Translations under genes and position numbers: made by a program | Notes under the pieces: generated by a model | What the model was told of the DNA's origin: nothing | Seen by the model: only the letters and a program-made list of their open reading frames with translations | Database searches by the model: none | From: Angiostrongylus vasorum | Lineage: Eukaryota; Nematoda; Chromadorea; Rhabditida; Metastrongylidae | Reading direction: 5' to 3' | Assembly (NCBI GenBank): GCA_018806985.1 | Contig: JADANN010000372.1 | Span: 806,001 to 870,000 of the forward strand | DNA: 64,000 nucleotides | Shown here: piece by piece, positions 54,743 to 64,000 of the stretch | Position numbering within the stretch: the first letter of the stretch is position 1 | Layout of the letters: each line of letters opens with the position of its first letter

Positions 54743-55940
54743 CTATTAGCGAAATTTCACTGAAGAAATGTCAAGTGTTGAGAAAAAATGCAAATAACCA
54801 CTTCAGTGTAACATCGTAAATTTAGTTCGCAGTGGTTTTTTTCTACTGCTTTCTTTATCCCTCTCATCATTTTTCCATTTTTTTCCTTCGTTCTTACGGA
54901 TTTGCTGCACAGAACGATCTTTAGTCATTTACTCTCGATGTCTAAATGGCATGCCCCCAAGATACGCTGGATAGGGAGTTAAACATGTACCAAAAGCAAA
55001 CTTGCACGTGCCTTAGACACGCTTGGATTCAGGGTATCGAATTTTTTTTGTTAGTGCTCTGGATTAACATAGACTGTTTGAACGTAGAACACAGTCGTGC
55101 ACATTTGCATGTAGGTGTTCGTGTGAATACAGTAATAAAGAAGCGTATCCTTCTGGCAGGAAGGACCCTTCGATATGATACGATGATTACGACGAGGCGA
55201 CGAGAATTCCATGAACATTCTCGACCGTCTAAATCTGGAATGACTGTGGTGACTTGGAACGAGCACTGCCATCAGAAGTCTCCGTTTAAGACCTGTGCAG
55301 GTTAATAATGGATTTCAACATCATCAAACAGTTCTAGAGAAATGGATAACACGAATTATTAGACAACTACTACCCTAGAAAGATTACGTGAGCATCGAGG
55401 ATGTAAAATGCTTTGTAGGAGACACCCGGACGTCAAGGCAAAGAACTTAGCCACTTTTTTCGCTTTTACGATTTTTTTCTGCCTCAATCAGTGAGCAATT
55501 ATCAAACTTGCTACAAGGACATGCTAAGTGTATGCTGTATCCAACAAGCGAGAAACGGAATCATTCCTTCACGACCAAAGACAAGGAGGACAACTTTACC
55601 CTCTATGCCAGGACACTAAAAAAACAAATAGGCTGTAAATGTGGTAGACTTCAACCGACAACAGGGTCCTCACCATGTGTTCAGCGAAGAGTAGAATGAC
55701 CACCACCAGAGTCAAGATGATTCCACATTTTGTTGAATGAACCAAATTTCGCTTGATGTCAGTTGTGAACTTTGAATTTCTATTTAGCACTACAAAAGAC
55801 TTAAGCACTCTACAACTTTATACATCTCATCAAGTGTTCGGCGGGATGAAGTTGTGTTTCTGGATATCCTTCTGCGGCACACAACAAATGTTTCATCTCT
55901 GGAAAGAATATAAAAGCGCAGTAATCCGAGACTTCTATCT
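54743..55940. other. Unassigned intergenic sequence with a 119-codon open frame
   Basis: The frame 54946-55305 (plus) starts MACPQDTLDRELNMYQKQ and is rich in Arg, His and Cys. No motif, signal peptide or splice support is visible, so it is not called a gene. The rest holds nothing recognisable. Confidence 0.35.
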
Positions 55941-55944
55941 GAAA

Positions 55945-56100
55945 ACAAATCTAAGCATATAAATGCGTTGTTTTCTTTCTCAGCAATCGCGAGGTTGTTA
56001 AACAGCGTACATTTACTTCCATACAATAACACACATACAACACAATCGTAGCTGACGTTTCGGCAGAATCGCTTTCTTCAGAGCCTGGAGGGACATAGTG
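55945..56100 (-). mobile_element. Solo PLE tail
   Basis: AAATGCGTTGTTTTCTTTCTC to TTCAGAGCCTGG matches the tails at 23165-23300 and 33840-34000. No RT or nuclease part is recognised next to it; a minus-strand frame continuing into 56213 is of unknown origin. Confidence 0.75.
56050..56088 (-). ncRNA. Hammerhead-like motif in solo PLE tail
   Basis: Minus strand: GGCT, CTGAAGA, A, AGCGATTCTGCC, GAAACGTC, AGCT. Core boxes intact, canonical GUC triplet, outer helix 4 bp with one G-U; stem II has an A-C mismatch. Confidence 0.45.
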
Positions 56101-56690
56101 TCCAAGTCACCATAGGCATTATAATCCAATGCCGAGGTTAATAGAAAGTCGATCTTGGGAACATCTAGGCATAATCTGAAACCGCAGTTCGCCAGCGTCT
56201 TATCCAGACGCACGAAGTCAAGATTCCTACGGACTCATATAAGGTCACAGCGCCTGTGTTGGCAACCGGTAAACACTCTGACGGGACCCCCGTCTCAAAA
56301 GTCTAAGAGAAATCAAACTTAACGAGAGAGAAAGGCACTCTAGCCTGAAATTACTAGGGCATATTCGATTCTGTTAATGGCCCTATTTCTGATTGTTCAA
56401 GCAACGATCACCTCTTCCTGTGAATCGGGCGTCGTCACTTCAACCTAGTTATTTGAGGATATTTTTCCCTAGTAAATCATGTGCTACTATTGACCATCAA
56501 TTTATTCCAATCTTACCAACTACGCTCGTGACAAGAAAAAGTGATCTTCATTCCAATACTCACAGACACAGACAAATAGACTAATATTTCGACAACGACT
56601 TTCCTTTAACCTCGATATGACTAGTCAATATGTATTGTTTCTTTGATGAGCTTATACGAGATTCATTCTTCACGCTTGTGGATCATCGAC
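56101..56690. other. Unassigned sequence between two PLE tails
   Basis: May be the remains of a PLE body between oppositely oriented tails (56100 and 56698), but no RT or nuclease motif was found in any frame. Confidence 0.35.
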
Positions 56691-56697
56691 TCGGAGC

Positions 56698-56738
56698 ATC
56701 GGCTCTGATGAAGACAAAGACGTCGAAACGTTAGCAGA
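56698..56738 (+). ncRNA. Hammerhead-like motif, second tail subtype
   Basis: Plus strand: GGCT, CTGATGA, A, GACAAAGACGTC, GAAACGTT, AGC. Stem II GAC/GTC 3 bp; outer helix GCT/AGC 3 bp. Followed by TTTATCAACTTCGTGTAAGC, which parallels TTTATCAACCCCTGTGTGAG after the motif at 1016-1057, so these two form one subtype. Confidence 0.45.
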
Positions 56739-56789
56739 AAATAAATCTATTTATCAACTTCGTGTAAGCTCATCGAAGAAAGAATAAGT

Positions 56790-57325
56790 GGACTAATATT
56801 TCATCACCACTTCCGATCATCCAATAATCCAAATATCCAACAACTTTTGCGGATGTGGTACTACATGTATTATTTGAGTAACATATGAATAATGAAGTGG
56901 AGGAAAAGAATATTTATCGGCCCAAGAAAGAACAACACACAGCACACATGGAAAAATTACATGTGTCCTTATTCGTCTCTATTCATTTCTATAATGACGA
57001 ACCTCATCGTTCACAAAAAGCAATGAAAAGAGTTTACATAGCTACAAACAAACAACCTAAAGGTAAAACGGGTCGACTAGATTTCCATACTAAAAATCAA
57101 ACAGTGTTGGGATTCTGAGATGATGTAGAAAACGTCCAACGCAGCAATCGATGTCCTCTACGTGGTCACCTCCACATCAGGAGCTTCAATGTTTCGATTA
57201 GAAGATTTCGAAGCAGGAGGCTTAAGACACAACATTATCGGTATAGAGTGAATGAAACAAGCCTAAGAAAACTTAGAAACTCATTGTGAGAGGTAAAAGC
57301 GCTCAACGTTCATTGATCTCTTACT
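56790..57325. other. Unassigned intergenic sequence
   Basis: A 77-codon Lys/His-rich open frame at 56885-57118 (plus) without recognised motifs; nothing else. Confidence 0.35.
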
Positions 57326-57329
57326 AATA

Positions 57330-57500
57330 CGTCATGCATTTGGCTCCATTCGTAACATCGCGGAGATAATTGGATGTATCAACGAAGTTTGATAGCGACT
57401 TTGGAAAGAAAGTGGACTCAGCGAAGGACGTGGAGTCGAACTTATCATCAACTGTACATTACGGAGCACATATAACCACTTCGCTACACGCAGCGAAAAA
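57330..57500 (-). repeat. SINE A copy, strongly diverged
   Basis: Minus strand: GTCATGCATTTGGCTCCATT and AGATAATTGGATGTATCAAC at left, TGGAGTCGAACTTATCATC (B-box complement) and AACCACTTCGCTACACGC at right. Confidence 0.55.
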
Positions 57501-57714
57501 GTAGTAACTATACGAAAACCGTTTTTGTGAGTAGTGCAGATTAGTGATCGTCCATGGTTGCTACCTTATGCAGAATGATTGAGGCTGCTCTTGTAGTGAA
57601 TGATCAGTATTTTACCAAAATGACAATGGTGGAAATTGAAATGGGTAATTAAGTTCCATCGAATGACAAAGAGAATCCACATAAATACAACGTATTTCGT
57701 GTGTACTACAGTGC

Positions 57715-57945
57715 TTACGTCCTTGAATATACACGTGAGCCAGTGGTTCAATTCCACGATCCGGGCTCAGCAAGCCCTCCATCACTTCGGTTCGGAAAAT
57801 TGGCGCCAGAGCTGTCTGGGAGGATAGCAGCACTGTTTCGATACATCGGTGGGCCACTGCGAATCACGCTTAGGGAAGCCGAATATACATGGCGCATCCG
57901 TCCATGATTGACCAACGTCGAAAGCTTTATCCTTTGTTTAAACAA
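57715..57945 (+). repeat. SINE A copy, head worn
   Basis: GTGAGCCAGTGGTTCAATTCC, AAATTGGCGCCAGAGCTGTC, GGGAGGATAGCAGCACTGTT, end TGATTGACCAACGTCGAAAG, tail TTTATCCTTTG. Confidence 0.8.
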
Positions 57946-58213
57946 CATGTTTCGCACAATCGCGACAACAAACATCGAATGATAAGAAAGTTTCCTTATT
58001 TCAGAAAGTTTTTTAACGAATACTACACAGAAATTCTCACCGGATCTTCAATTTCTCTTGCTGTTGTCACGTCATCAGTCGGCTAGAATGAAAAGCGTAA
58101 AAGTAACAGGGACGTGAAAAAATCTCCTCATGTTGCTCTTCAGAAAAATAAGAAAAAAATGGTAAAATTTCCTACCAGCAAAGTTTACAAGTGATGTAGA
58201 TTGGAGAAAAATC

Positions 58214-61200
58214 TTAAATGTTCGCCTTGTTTACCTCATCATTGGATGGTTTTGCCTGTGAAGCTGGACCGGCATTCCCTTGTGGTACACTTTGGGCAGA
58301 TTTTTCTGTTGATGCAACGGATGGAGGTGCAGTAGTTTTCTCTGCTTCTGATGTAGGAATTTTCGGTGATGGAGGAACTTCTTGCGGAGTAGTAGCGGTT
58401 TTCGTCGCCTGTGAGGAAGGTTGCTCGGATGTCAAAGCGGTTTTTTCTGACGATGCAGCAGTCAGAGCCGCTGTCGCTTCTGAGGCAGGTATTCTCGGTG
58501 ATGGAGCAGTTTTTTCCAGAGGAGCAGTGATTTTCACCCTCTGTGATGAAGGTTGTTCGGATGTCAAAGCGGTTTTTTCTGACGATGCAGCAGTCAGAGC
58601 CGCTGTCGCTTCTGAGGCAGGTATTCTCGGTGATGGAGCAGTTTTTTCCAGAGGAGCAGTGATTTTCACCCTCTGTGATGAAGGTTGTTCGGATGTCAAA
58701 GCGGTTTTTTCTGACGATGCAGCAGTCAGAGCCGCTGTCGCTTCTGAGGCAGGTATTCTCGGTGATGGAGCAGTTTTTTCCAGAGGAGCAGTGATTTTCA
58801 CCCTCTGTGATGAAGGTTGTTCGGATGTCAAAGCGGTTTTTTCTGACGATGCAGCAGTCAGAGCCGCTGTCGCTTCTGAGGCAGGTATTCTCGGTGATGG
58901 AGCAGTTTTTTCCAGAGGAGCAGTGATTTTCACCCACTGTGATGAAGGTTGTTCGGATGTCAAAGCGGTTTTTTCTGACGGTGCGGCAGTCACAGCCGTT
59001 GTCGCTTCTGAAGCAGGTATTCTCGGTGATGGAGTAGCTTCTTCCGGAGGAGCAGCGGTTTCTACCGCTTGCGAGGAAGGTTGGTCGGATGGCAGAGCAG
59101 TTGGTTCCGACGGTGTGGCAGTCACTGCTGTTGTCTTTGTTGGCTGAATGGAGATACACTTATGAATACAAAATATTTTTCGTAAAATGTAGGATTTCTC
59201 TTTATAAATGATAAGAAAGCACTAAACGATGTGCATAGAAAATCAAGCAATAAACTGAAGAAAAAAAAACCGGATATGGGTATTGCAAGGAGCAGCTTTT
59301 CTCTAGTACGCTCTGGTTGTGTAAAAGCTGCCAACGGAACTCCCTTGCCGAGCACTACTCTATTCGCCTACTAGAGGAAGTTCCTTTACTGCAAGAATCG
59401 AGAGAGTTTTTAAGATAAGTCTTTCCAGAGCCACTTTCACTACAACAGTAATTCGACTAAGGTGCTAGACATCGTTACTGCGTCAACGAAATGAAAGATG
59501 GATAAAAGCGCTGACGTTTACACTACTAACACATCCGCCATCTCCTTTTGCTCAGGTGCGTTGGAAAAGCAATTTCATCTCTGTGCAACATAAAAAAGTT
59601 CCTAGCCGAAAAACATTTAGCACACGAAGTATTGTGTATCTCGATATTGACTGTTTACCAGCATACTTGCATCATGCTCAAGCTTCACTACAGTACCGCT
59701 TTCCGACAGGTTACAATTGCGTTATTCGGAGGCTAAAACAATTCCCTCTATCGACCATCAGAAACCTGCCTAAAAGGTTTGACACACCAGAACTCAGAAT
59801 GTAGTGTCAAACGACAACCCGACGTCACTTTTTCTTTAGACAGCACCACATAGTGCTGTCATCAACACCGACAACAGAGTGACAGATTCTGAATCTGTGC
59901 TTTTTTTCTAAGTGGTCCAAAATTGATCAGAACGTCTCCATCATACTAATAAATTAAGGAAAGAATGCTCAACTTATAACTAAGTCTAGAATGACTGTGC
60001 CCAAGAAGTAGAGATTTCTATAGCAACTACCAGTTTTACTGCAGGCCCTGAATTTTGAATATGGCTCTACAGAATTAACTTCAGTCGCTTGTACAGCATA
60101 AAATCGATGAACCAATATATCGATCGAAATGAGGGCTCAAGAAAAACGGATGACGTCTGTTACTTGACAGAAGTGAGTTTCTTTTTCTCCAAACAGCGAA
60201 TCAATATCATCAAACCGTACTGCGGAAATATGTTAACGGGTGTGTGAACGGATGTGATCCCGTATCGATAAAGAGAGTATCCATTGACTTTTGTCACAGC
60301 TAAGGAAGCTCGTATACCATCCGTATCTCACGTCAGACACAAACAGGCGAATATTCTAGAAACAATGGCAAAAACAAACGATTTGTAAACGTTTGTTTGT
60401 TGTTGTTCATTGGAGCGCAACATCATTGATGGAGCTGTTTTCAAGAAATGGTCGTTTTCGTGATGATACTTAATATTCAACCAGGTTTCACTTCCTTACT
60501 ACTTCGAACGGGAACTGTGAAAAGTGCAGTGTTTAAAGAAGCGGTGCAATAACACACATAAAGTCGCTGGTTGCCTAGAAAAACCAAGCCTTTCATACCA
60601 TCTGGATCGGCGATCTGGTAACAGATGTGTATGGGAAGAACTTCCTACGACTTTCGATTTTTACGTGTAGGTTTGTCTGCTGCTTTACGATTTGACTTTC
60701 TTCATTAATGTCATTGAATGTTGGTAGATTTGATCCTCCGTGGAATCCTGGGATGGCTCCTCAAACTGTGAGTTTAGTGAAAGAGCGGATAACAGACCAG
60801 CGACCGCCTCTGTGATAAAGACATAGGAACGCTGTTGAATAGCTAGCCATCTTAGGACTCCAGAATCACCTCAACCATCATTCAACAGCATTCACGAAAA
60901 GGGTCAAATCTCCGAATAGCAGACGAACCGAGTAGAAGTGCTGGCAATCTCTATAACATATGAAATTGAATCGTGTAATAGAAAACTACCTCTTTAGCAG
61001 TGAATTTGTCGCCTGTCAACAACTGTTCCCTTGCTGAGACCTTCTGGAAAGTAAAACACACATATTCAGCGCTACCAGAGAAGTCAATTTTCACCACTAT
61101 TCACTGTAATACAAGAGCTTACCTTTTTCTGACCACCTTCATCGTTGCTTCCCTAAACGCGCATATGGTAGAAAATTTCTAGTGGTGAGAAGATAAGCAG

Positions 61201-61298
61201 TAATGTAAATCGCTTACCTTTTTCTGCTGAAGGTAGAGATACAGTAATCCAGCAACTAAAATCACAACGATAAGTAGAACCGACATAGCCGATGCCTA
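58214..61298 (-). CDS. Membrane-anchored Ala/Thr/Ser/Pro-rich tandem-repeat protein, four exons
   Basis: I do not recognise a family. Exons on the minus strand: 61286-61218 (ATG to AAG), 61152-61123, 61043-60990 and 59143-58214 (TAA). All junctions are GT/AG and phase 0, giving about 361 residues. An acceptor CTATCCAG twelve bases before the ATG suggests spliced-leader addition. Exon 1 encodes one hydrophobic helix, SVLLIVVILVAGLLYLYLQ, followed by KK: a signal anchor or uncleaved signal. Exon 2 (GSNDEGGQKK) and exon 3 (KVSAREQLLTGDKFTAKE) are polar. Exon 4 consists of six 44-residue repeats such as SEKTALTSEQPSSQRVKITA and PLEKTAPSPRIPASEATAAL, then a tail with NAGPASQAKPSNDEVNKANI. No cysteines; the repeat part should be disordered and is rich in O-glycosylation-type residues. 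Extra small exons in the 1.8-kb intron 3 cannot be excluded. Confidence 0.72.
58356..59147. repeat. 132-bp coding minisatellite, six units
   Basis: The phrase GGTATTCTCGGTGATGGAG (first unit GGAATTTTCGGTGATGGAG) recurs at 58356, 58488, 58620, 58752, 58884 and 59016, exactly 132 bases apart. The three central units are essentially identical, while the outer ones differ at several sites. Because 132 is divisible by three and the unit lacks stops in several frames, frames on both strands stay open; only the minus-strand frame joined to upstream exons is supported. Confidence 0.95.
59144..60989 (-). other. Intron 3 of the repeat-protein gene
   Basis: 1.8 kb. Around 60640-60960 it contains SINE B pieces in both orientations (TTAATGTCATTGAATGTTGG on minus; AGAAGTGCTGGCAATCTC on plus). 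The remainder holds no recognised feature; the open frame at 59548-59804 (plus) is unsupported. Confidence 0.55.
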
Positions 61299-61464
61299 CT
61301 GGATAGAAACGACCACCTTTCAAAAGTCATTTACTTTTATAGGTACGTATACTAAACAACACTACCAGTATCAGTAACAGCGATGATATCCATCGAAAAG
61401 CACTATCGAAAGAAATGCCAGAACTCGAGTGATTCATTCCATTTGCTTTCTAAAAGAATGGAAA

Positions 61465-61735
61465 GATGAAGCTCTCGGCGTTGGGCAATCCCAAAGATAT
61501 GGGCAATGCATTCGACTTCATTAAGCATCGTTTGGAGGTGATTGAATGCATATTTGCCCTTTACAATGACTCACAGTGGCCTACCGATGTATCGAGCTAG
61601 TGCTGCTACCCTCCCAGACAAGTCTGGTACCAATTTGCCGACTTCGGAGGAATGGAAGGCTTGGTGGGCCATGTGCACGGGATCGTTTCCACGTGTGTTG
61701 CAGGGCTCCTCCGACTACCGCGCCATACGCTCCCT
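61465..61735 (-). repeat. SINE A copy, full length
   Basis: Minus strand: AGATGAAGCTCTCGGCGTTG at left, GTCTGGTACCAATTTGCCGA in the body, ACTACCGCGCCATACGCTCC at right as the head complement. Confidence 0.88.
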
Positions 61736-61904
61736 TATTTGCTTTCTACGAACTGTTTTTTGGAACACTATACATATACACCCTTTGGTTTTGAAGAACT
61801 CTGGAATTATTCATTACTTCGAAAAATTTTACAAGCATTTTTGAAGCATCCTTTTTCAAAACCACATAAATTAGCCCCACATTTATCTGGGGAGTATAAA
61901 CACA

Positions 61905-62045
61905 CAAACTTGATGCATGGCTAGTCCCCGAAAGTCAACTATGCATTAGGTGATCGAGATCACCCACATGACTGCCACGAATGGACGCGAATGCGTACCG
62001 CATCCCTAAAGGGTTGATCAATGCTGGACACTTTGTCTTTTAATT
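61905..62045 (+). repeat. SINE A 3' fragment
   Basis: CAACTATGCATTAGGTGATC, GCGTACCGCATCCCTAAAGG and GTTGATCAATGCTGGACACT, with tail TTTGTCTTTTAATTTTCC. Confidence 0.6.
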
Positions 62046-62400
62046 TTCCTATCAGAATCAATAACGAAAGTCAATAATGAATCAATAGACGTTTGGTCAG
62101 TCGCTTCGATAGATTAGCCCAGACTGTCGCCCTTGCGACAACTTCCGGAAAACATTGAATACGATTGGTTGGTATACAGAGCCTTATCACAATAAGTTAA
62201 CCTTCATTTTTGAACATTTAGAACCTTTCATAAAGCAGTGAAAAGATCTCGATAGAAATCCCAGTAAATTTTGAAATTCTCAAGCATTCCATTAAGCCTA
62301 CTGAATTTTTTATAGACTCTAATTTATTAAATCTACCATTTCATAGAAAATTTTACTTTTTTCACCTAGATTTCCGACAATTGCTATTCATTTATTTGAC
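62046..62400. other. Unassigned intergenic sequence
   Basis: No gene or repeat recognised; AT-rich. Confidence 0.4.
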
Positions 62401-62404
62401 CTGA

Positions 62405-62645
62405 AATCACAAACCCAGATCCTAGCACTTCTCTGAATAGCTTTCGCAGAGCTCCTGGGTTTTCATGATAAGAAATCGCCGACATCTGTGCAACGGGGAA
62501 AAACTTTCCCCAATCAAGCCTGGCACCAATTTTCCAACCTCAGAGTAAAGTGCACTTTCAGTGACCTAAGGCGGGGTTGAACCAGTGACCTTACGGGCAC
62601 CGCTGCACGAAATCGCTAATCAGTGCTTTCTCTAGCCCCATACCA
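62405..62645 (-). repeat. SINE B-like copy with tRNA-like head
   Basis: Minus strand: AGATCCTAGCACTTCTCTGA at left, CCTGGCACCAATTTTCCAAC in the middle, and at right the complement of GTCACTGGTTCAACCCCGCC (B box) with GGGGCTAGAGAAAGCACTG as head start. The middle is shortened. Confidence 0.55.
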
Positions 62646-62829
62646 TTCAATGTCATAGTTTATAATTCATATTTATGGCAAGGGAGATCTCTATTCGGTA
62701 TGGAAAAGTCTACAAAACCTCGCACCTTTGTGATTCATTCAAATGATCGCATGGAAGAGCAGACAATCTTAACCTTTTATTTACTGCGTATTCTTTTTAA
62801 TGGCAGGGTATGTCGTGAAATATAACTTC

Positions 62830-63155
62830 AATAATGTTGAGATATTTGCAAAACTTAGGACCGCAGGTGTTTGCGGTGGGGAACGAACGCACTATTATCC
62901 TTCCGGGGAGTAACGCGTTCACCACCACACCATGCGGGTACTTCTTTGATGTTTTGTGAACTGACAAGGCAAATCAATTGTGATTCAGTCGTGTGGAAAA
63001 AGCCGAAAGCGTCTCGAATGACTCGTTTCGACAAGCGAAACGAAGGATCCACATGGTGTGGTGGTGAACGCGCCACTCCCCGGAAGGGACGACAGCGCGC
63101 CCGCTCCCCACCGCAGACACCCGCGGTCCAGAGTTTTGCAAATATCTCATCATTG
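62830..63155. repeat. Fold-back (MITE-like) element, complete
   Basis: Left arm TGTTGAGATATTTGCAAAAC with CGCAGGTGTTTGCGGTGGGG; right arm CCCCACCGCAGACACCCGCG with GTTTTGCAAATATCTCATC. The central part (ACTTCTTTGATGTTTTGTGA to CGAAAGCGTCTCGAATGAC) is specific to this copy. Confidence 0.9.
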
Positions 63156-63159
63156 TAGA

Positions 63160-64000
63160 AAAGCAGATATTCAACTATATACCCACGAATTCGTGACGAA
63201 ACAACGGCGATCTATTGAGTGATCGATGTCAGTCACGAACATTATCTTCCCATAGCCCAGAAAGTAATGATCCTAAGAAGCCAATGACAAGTACAATGAC
63301 AAATATAAGTATAAAAGTGTAGCTAAGGACCGCTGACGTCGGCACAAAAAATGACGTGTTCGTATGGAGAGAGAGAGAATCGATAACTGTGAGATTCACT
63401 ACACCACTAACGAACGAGATTCGTTCGAACTGATGTTCAACGCTCCTGTCGTCGTCTTCATGCTGTACATTCAGATTACTGAGCAGTGTATGCGAGAAGA
63501 GAATAGATCTGTACGTTTTGCACTTGTTATTGTCACCATTACTAATATTACTTCAGCTTCTTTAGCTTTCTTATTTACGAAAACCCCAGCTTTTCCACTG
63601 GTATCCAACTACCAATAACTCAACTATTTGATAAACTGAGGACTTTACAGATTTATATAAATAGAGACTTGACGATTGGAAGACCATTTCCCAGCATGCA
63701 TGAGACATATACGATTCATATCGCCACGAACGTGTTGTTAATTGACGCTACAGCAGATTATCCACACACCCGCGATTTGGAAGAAGGTTATTTATTTAGT
63801 AGAAAAGGAATCGTAAGAAAGAAGTCTTGCGACGAAAAGAGAACAATTACGTAGGTAGTAGTGCACTGGACTCCACGCATGCCGTCGGAAATGACCCCAC
63901 TAAGGATGCGTTCAAGCCAATGAATATCTTCGTCAATGTTTTAATATGTTTGGGTAGTTTTCGGGAATTTCACGGCTTGTTGATGATCTCCTAGAAATTA
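63160..64000. other. Unassigned right edge with two short open frames
   Basis: 63364-63618 (plus) encodes 84 residues with two hydrophobic stretches (APVVVFMLYIQITEQ and FALVIVTITNITSASLAFLF), and 63669-63854 (plus) encodes 61 residues. A TATAAAAGTG stretch lies near 63309. Neither product is recognised and no splice partner is clear; they could be exons of a gene continuing beyond the window. Confidence 0.2.

Noticed and set aside
54946..55305. 119-codon plus-strand frame
   Set aside because: Composition and context give no support; no domain, signal or splice partner.
58218..59147. 309-codon plus-strand frame and 306-codon second minus-strand frame across the 132-bp repeat
   Set aside because: The repeat unit lacks stops in several frames. 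Only the minus-strand frame from 59143 to 58214 connects to upstream exons with matching splice sites.
1..64000. CRISPR arrays or bacterial operons
   Set aside because: No short direct repeats with regular unique spacers; spliced genes and nematode transposons show the DNA is eukaryotic.

Overview
The window reads as nuclear DNA of a clade V (strongylid) nematode, most like a hookworm. Three things point there: a nematode cuticle-collagen locus, a split-exon neuropeptide-type GPCR with nematode-style introns (consensus TTTCAG acceptors, probable spliced-leader acceptors just upstream of start codons), and a repeat load of RTE-type LINEs, Penelope-like elements (PLEs), a mariner and tRNA-derived SINEs. 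The species call is an inference from general resemblance. No bacterial operon, CRISPR array, rRNA gene or functional tRNA gene is visible.

Layout. 1-3.3 kb: nested repeats, with a PLE reverse-transcriptase fragment carrying a SINE and then an RTE LINE (minus strand) split by another SINE with a recognisable target-site duplication. 3.3-9.3 kb: microsatellite, fold-back elements and a nearly full-length but dead RTE (minus). 9.3-13.7 kb: possible exons of an unidentified gene, a PLE GIY-YIG relic and two RTE fragments. 14-28 kb: almost pure repeat territory (SINE families A and B, fold-back elements, two minus-strand PLEs with RT and GIY-YIG parts, one degenerate mariner). 28.7-43 kb: an apparently intact eight-exon DMSR/Srw-like peptide GPCR, plus strand, whose introns (first one 7.7 kb) are full of repeats. 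43-48 kb: SINEs and unassigned DNA. 48.0-53.5 kb: a cuticle collagen pseudogene, plus strand. 54-58 kb: SINEs and PLE tails. 58.2-61.3 kb: a minus-strand four-exon gene for a membrane-anchored Ala/Thr/Ser/Pro-rich protein built on a 132-bp (44-residue) tandem repeat. 61.4-64 kb: SINEs, a fold-back element and unassigned sequence.

How the parts relate. The supported host genes (GPCR, repeat protein, collagen relic) do not form a pathway; each stands alone among repeats. The transposon part is more coherent: PLE copies share a terminal module whose sequence fits a minimal hammerhead-ribozyme fold, and that module also occurs as solo or inverted tails. SINE A has a tRNA-like head and a TTTATCC-rich tail and is the commonest repeat; a LINE such as the RTEs here may have mobilised it, but the sequence alone does not show that. 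Boundaries of degenerate repeats are approximate (about 10-30 bases), and gene models were built by eye from splice signals and reading-frame continuity.
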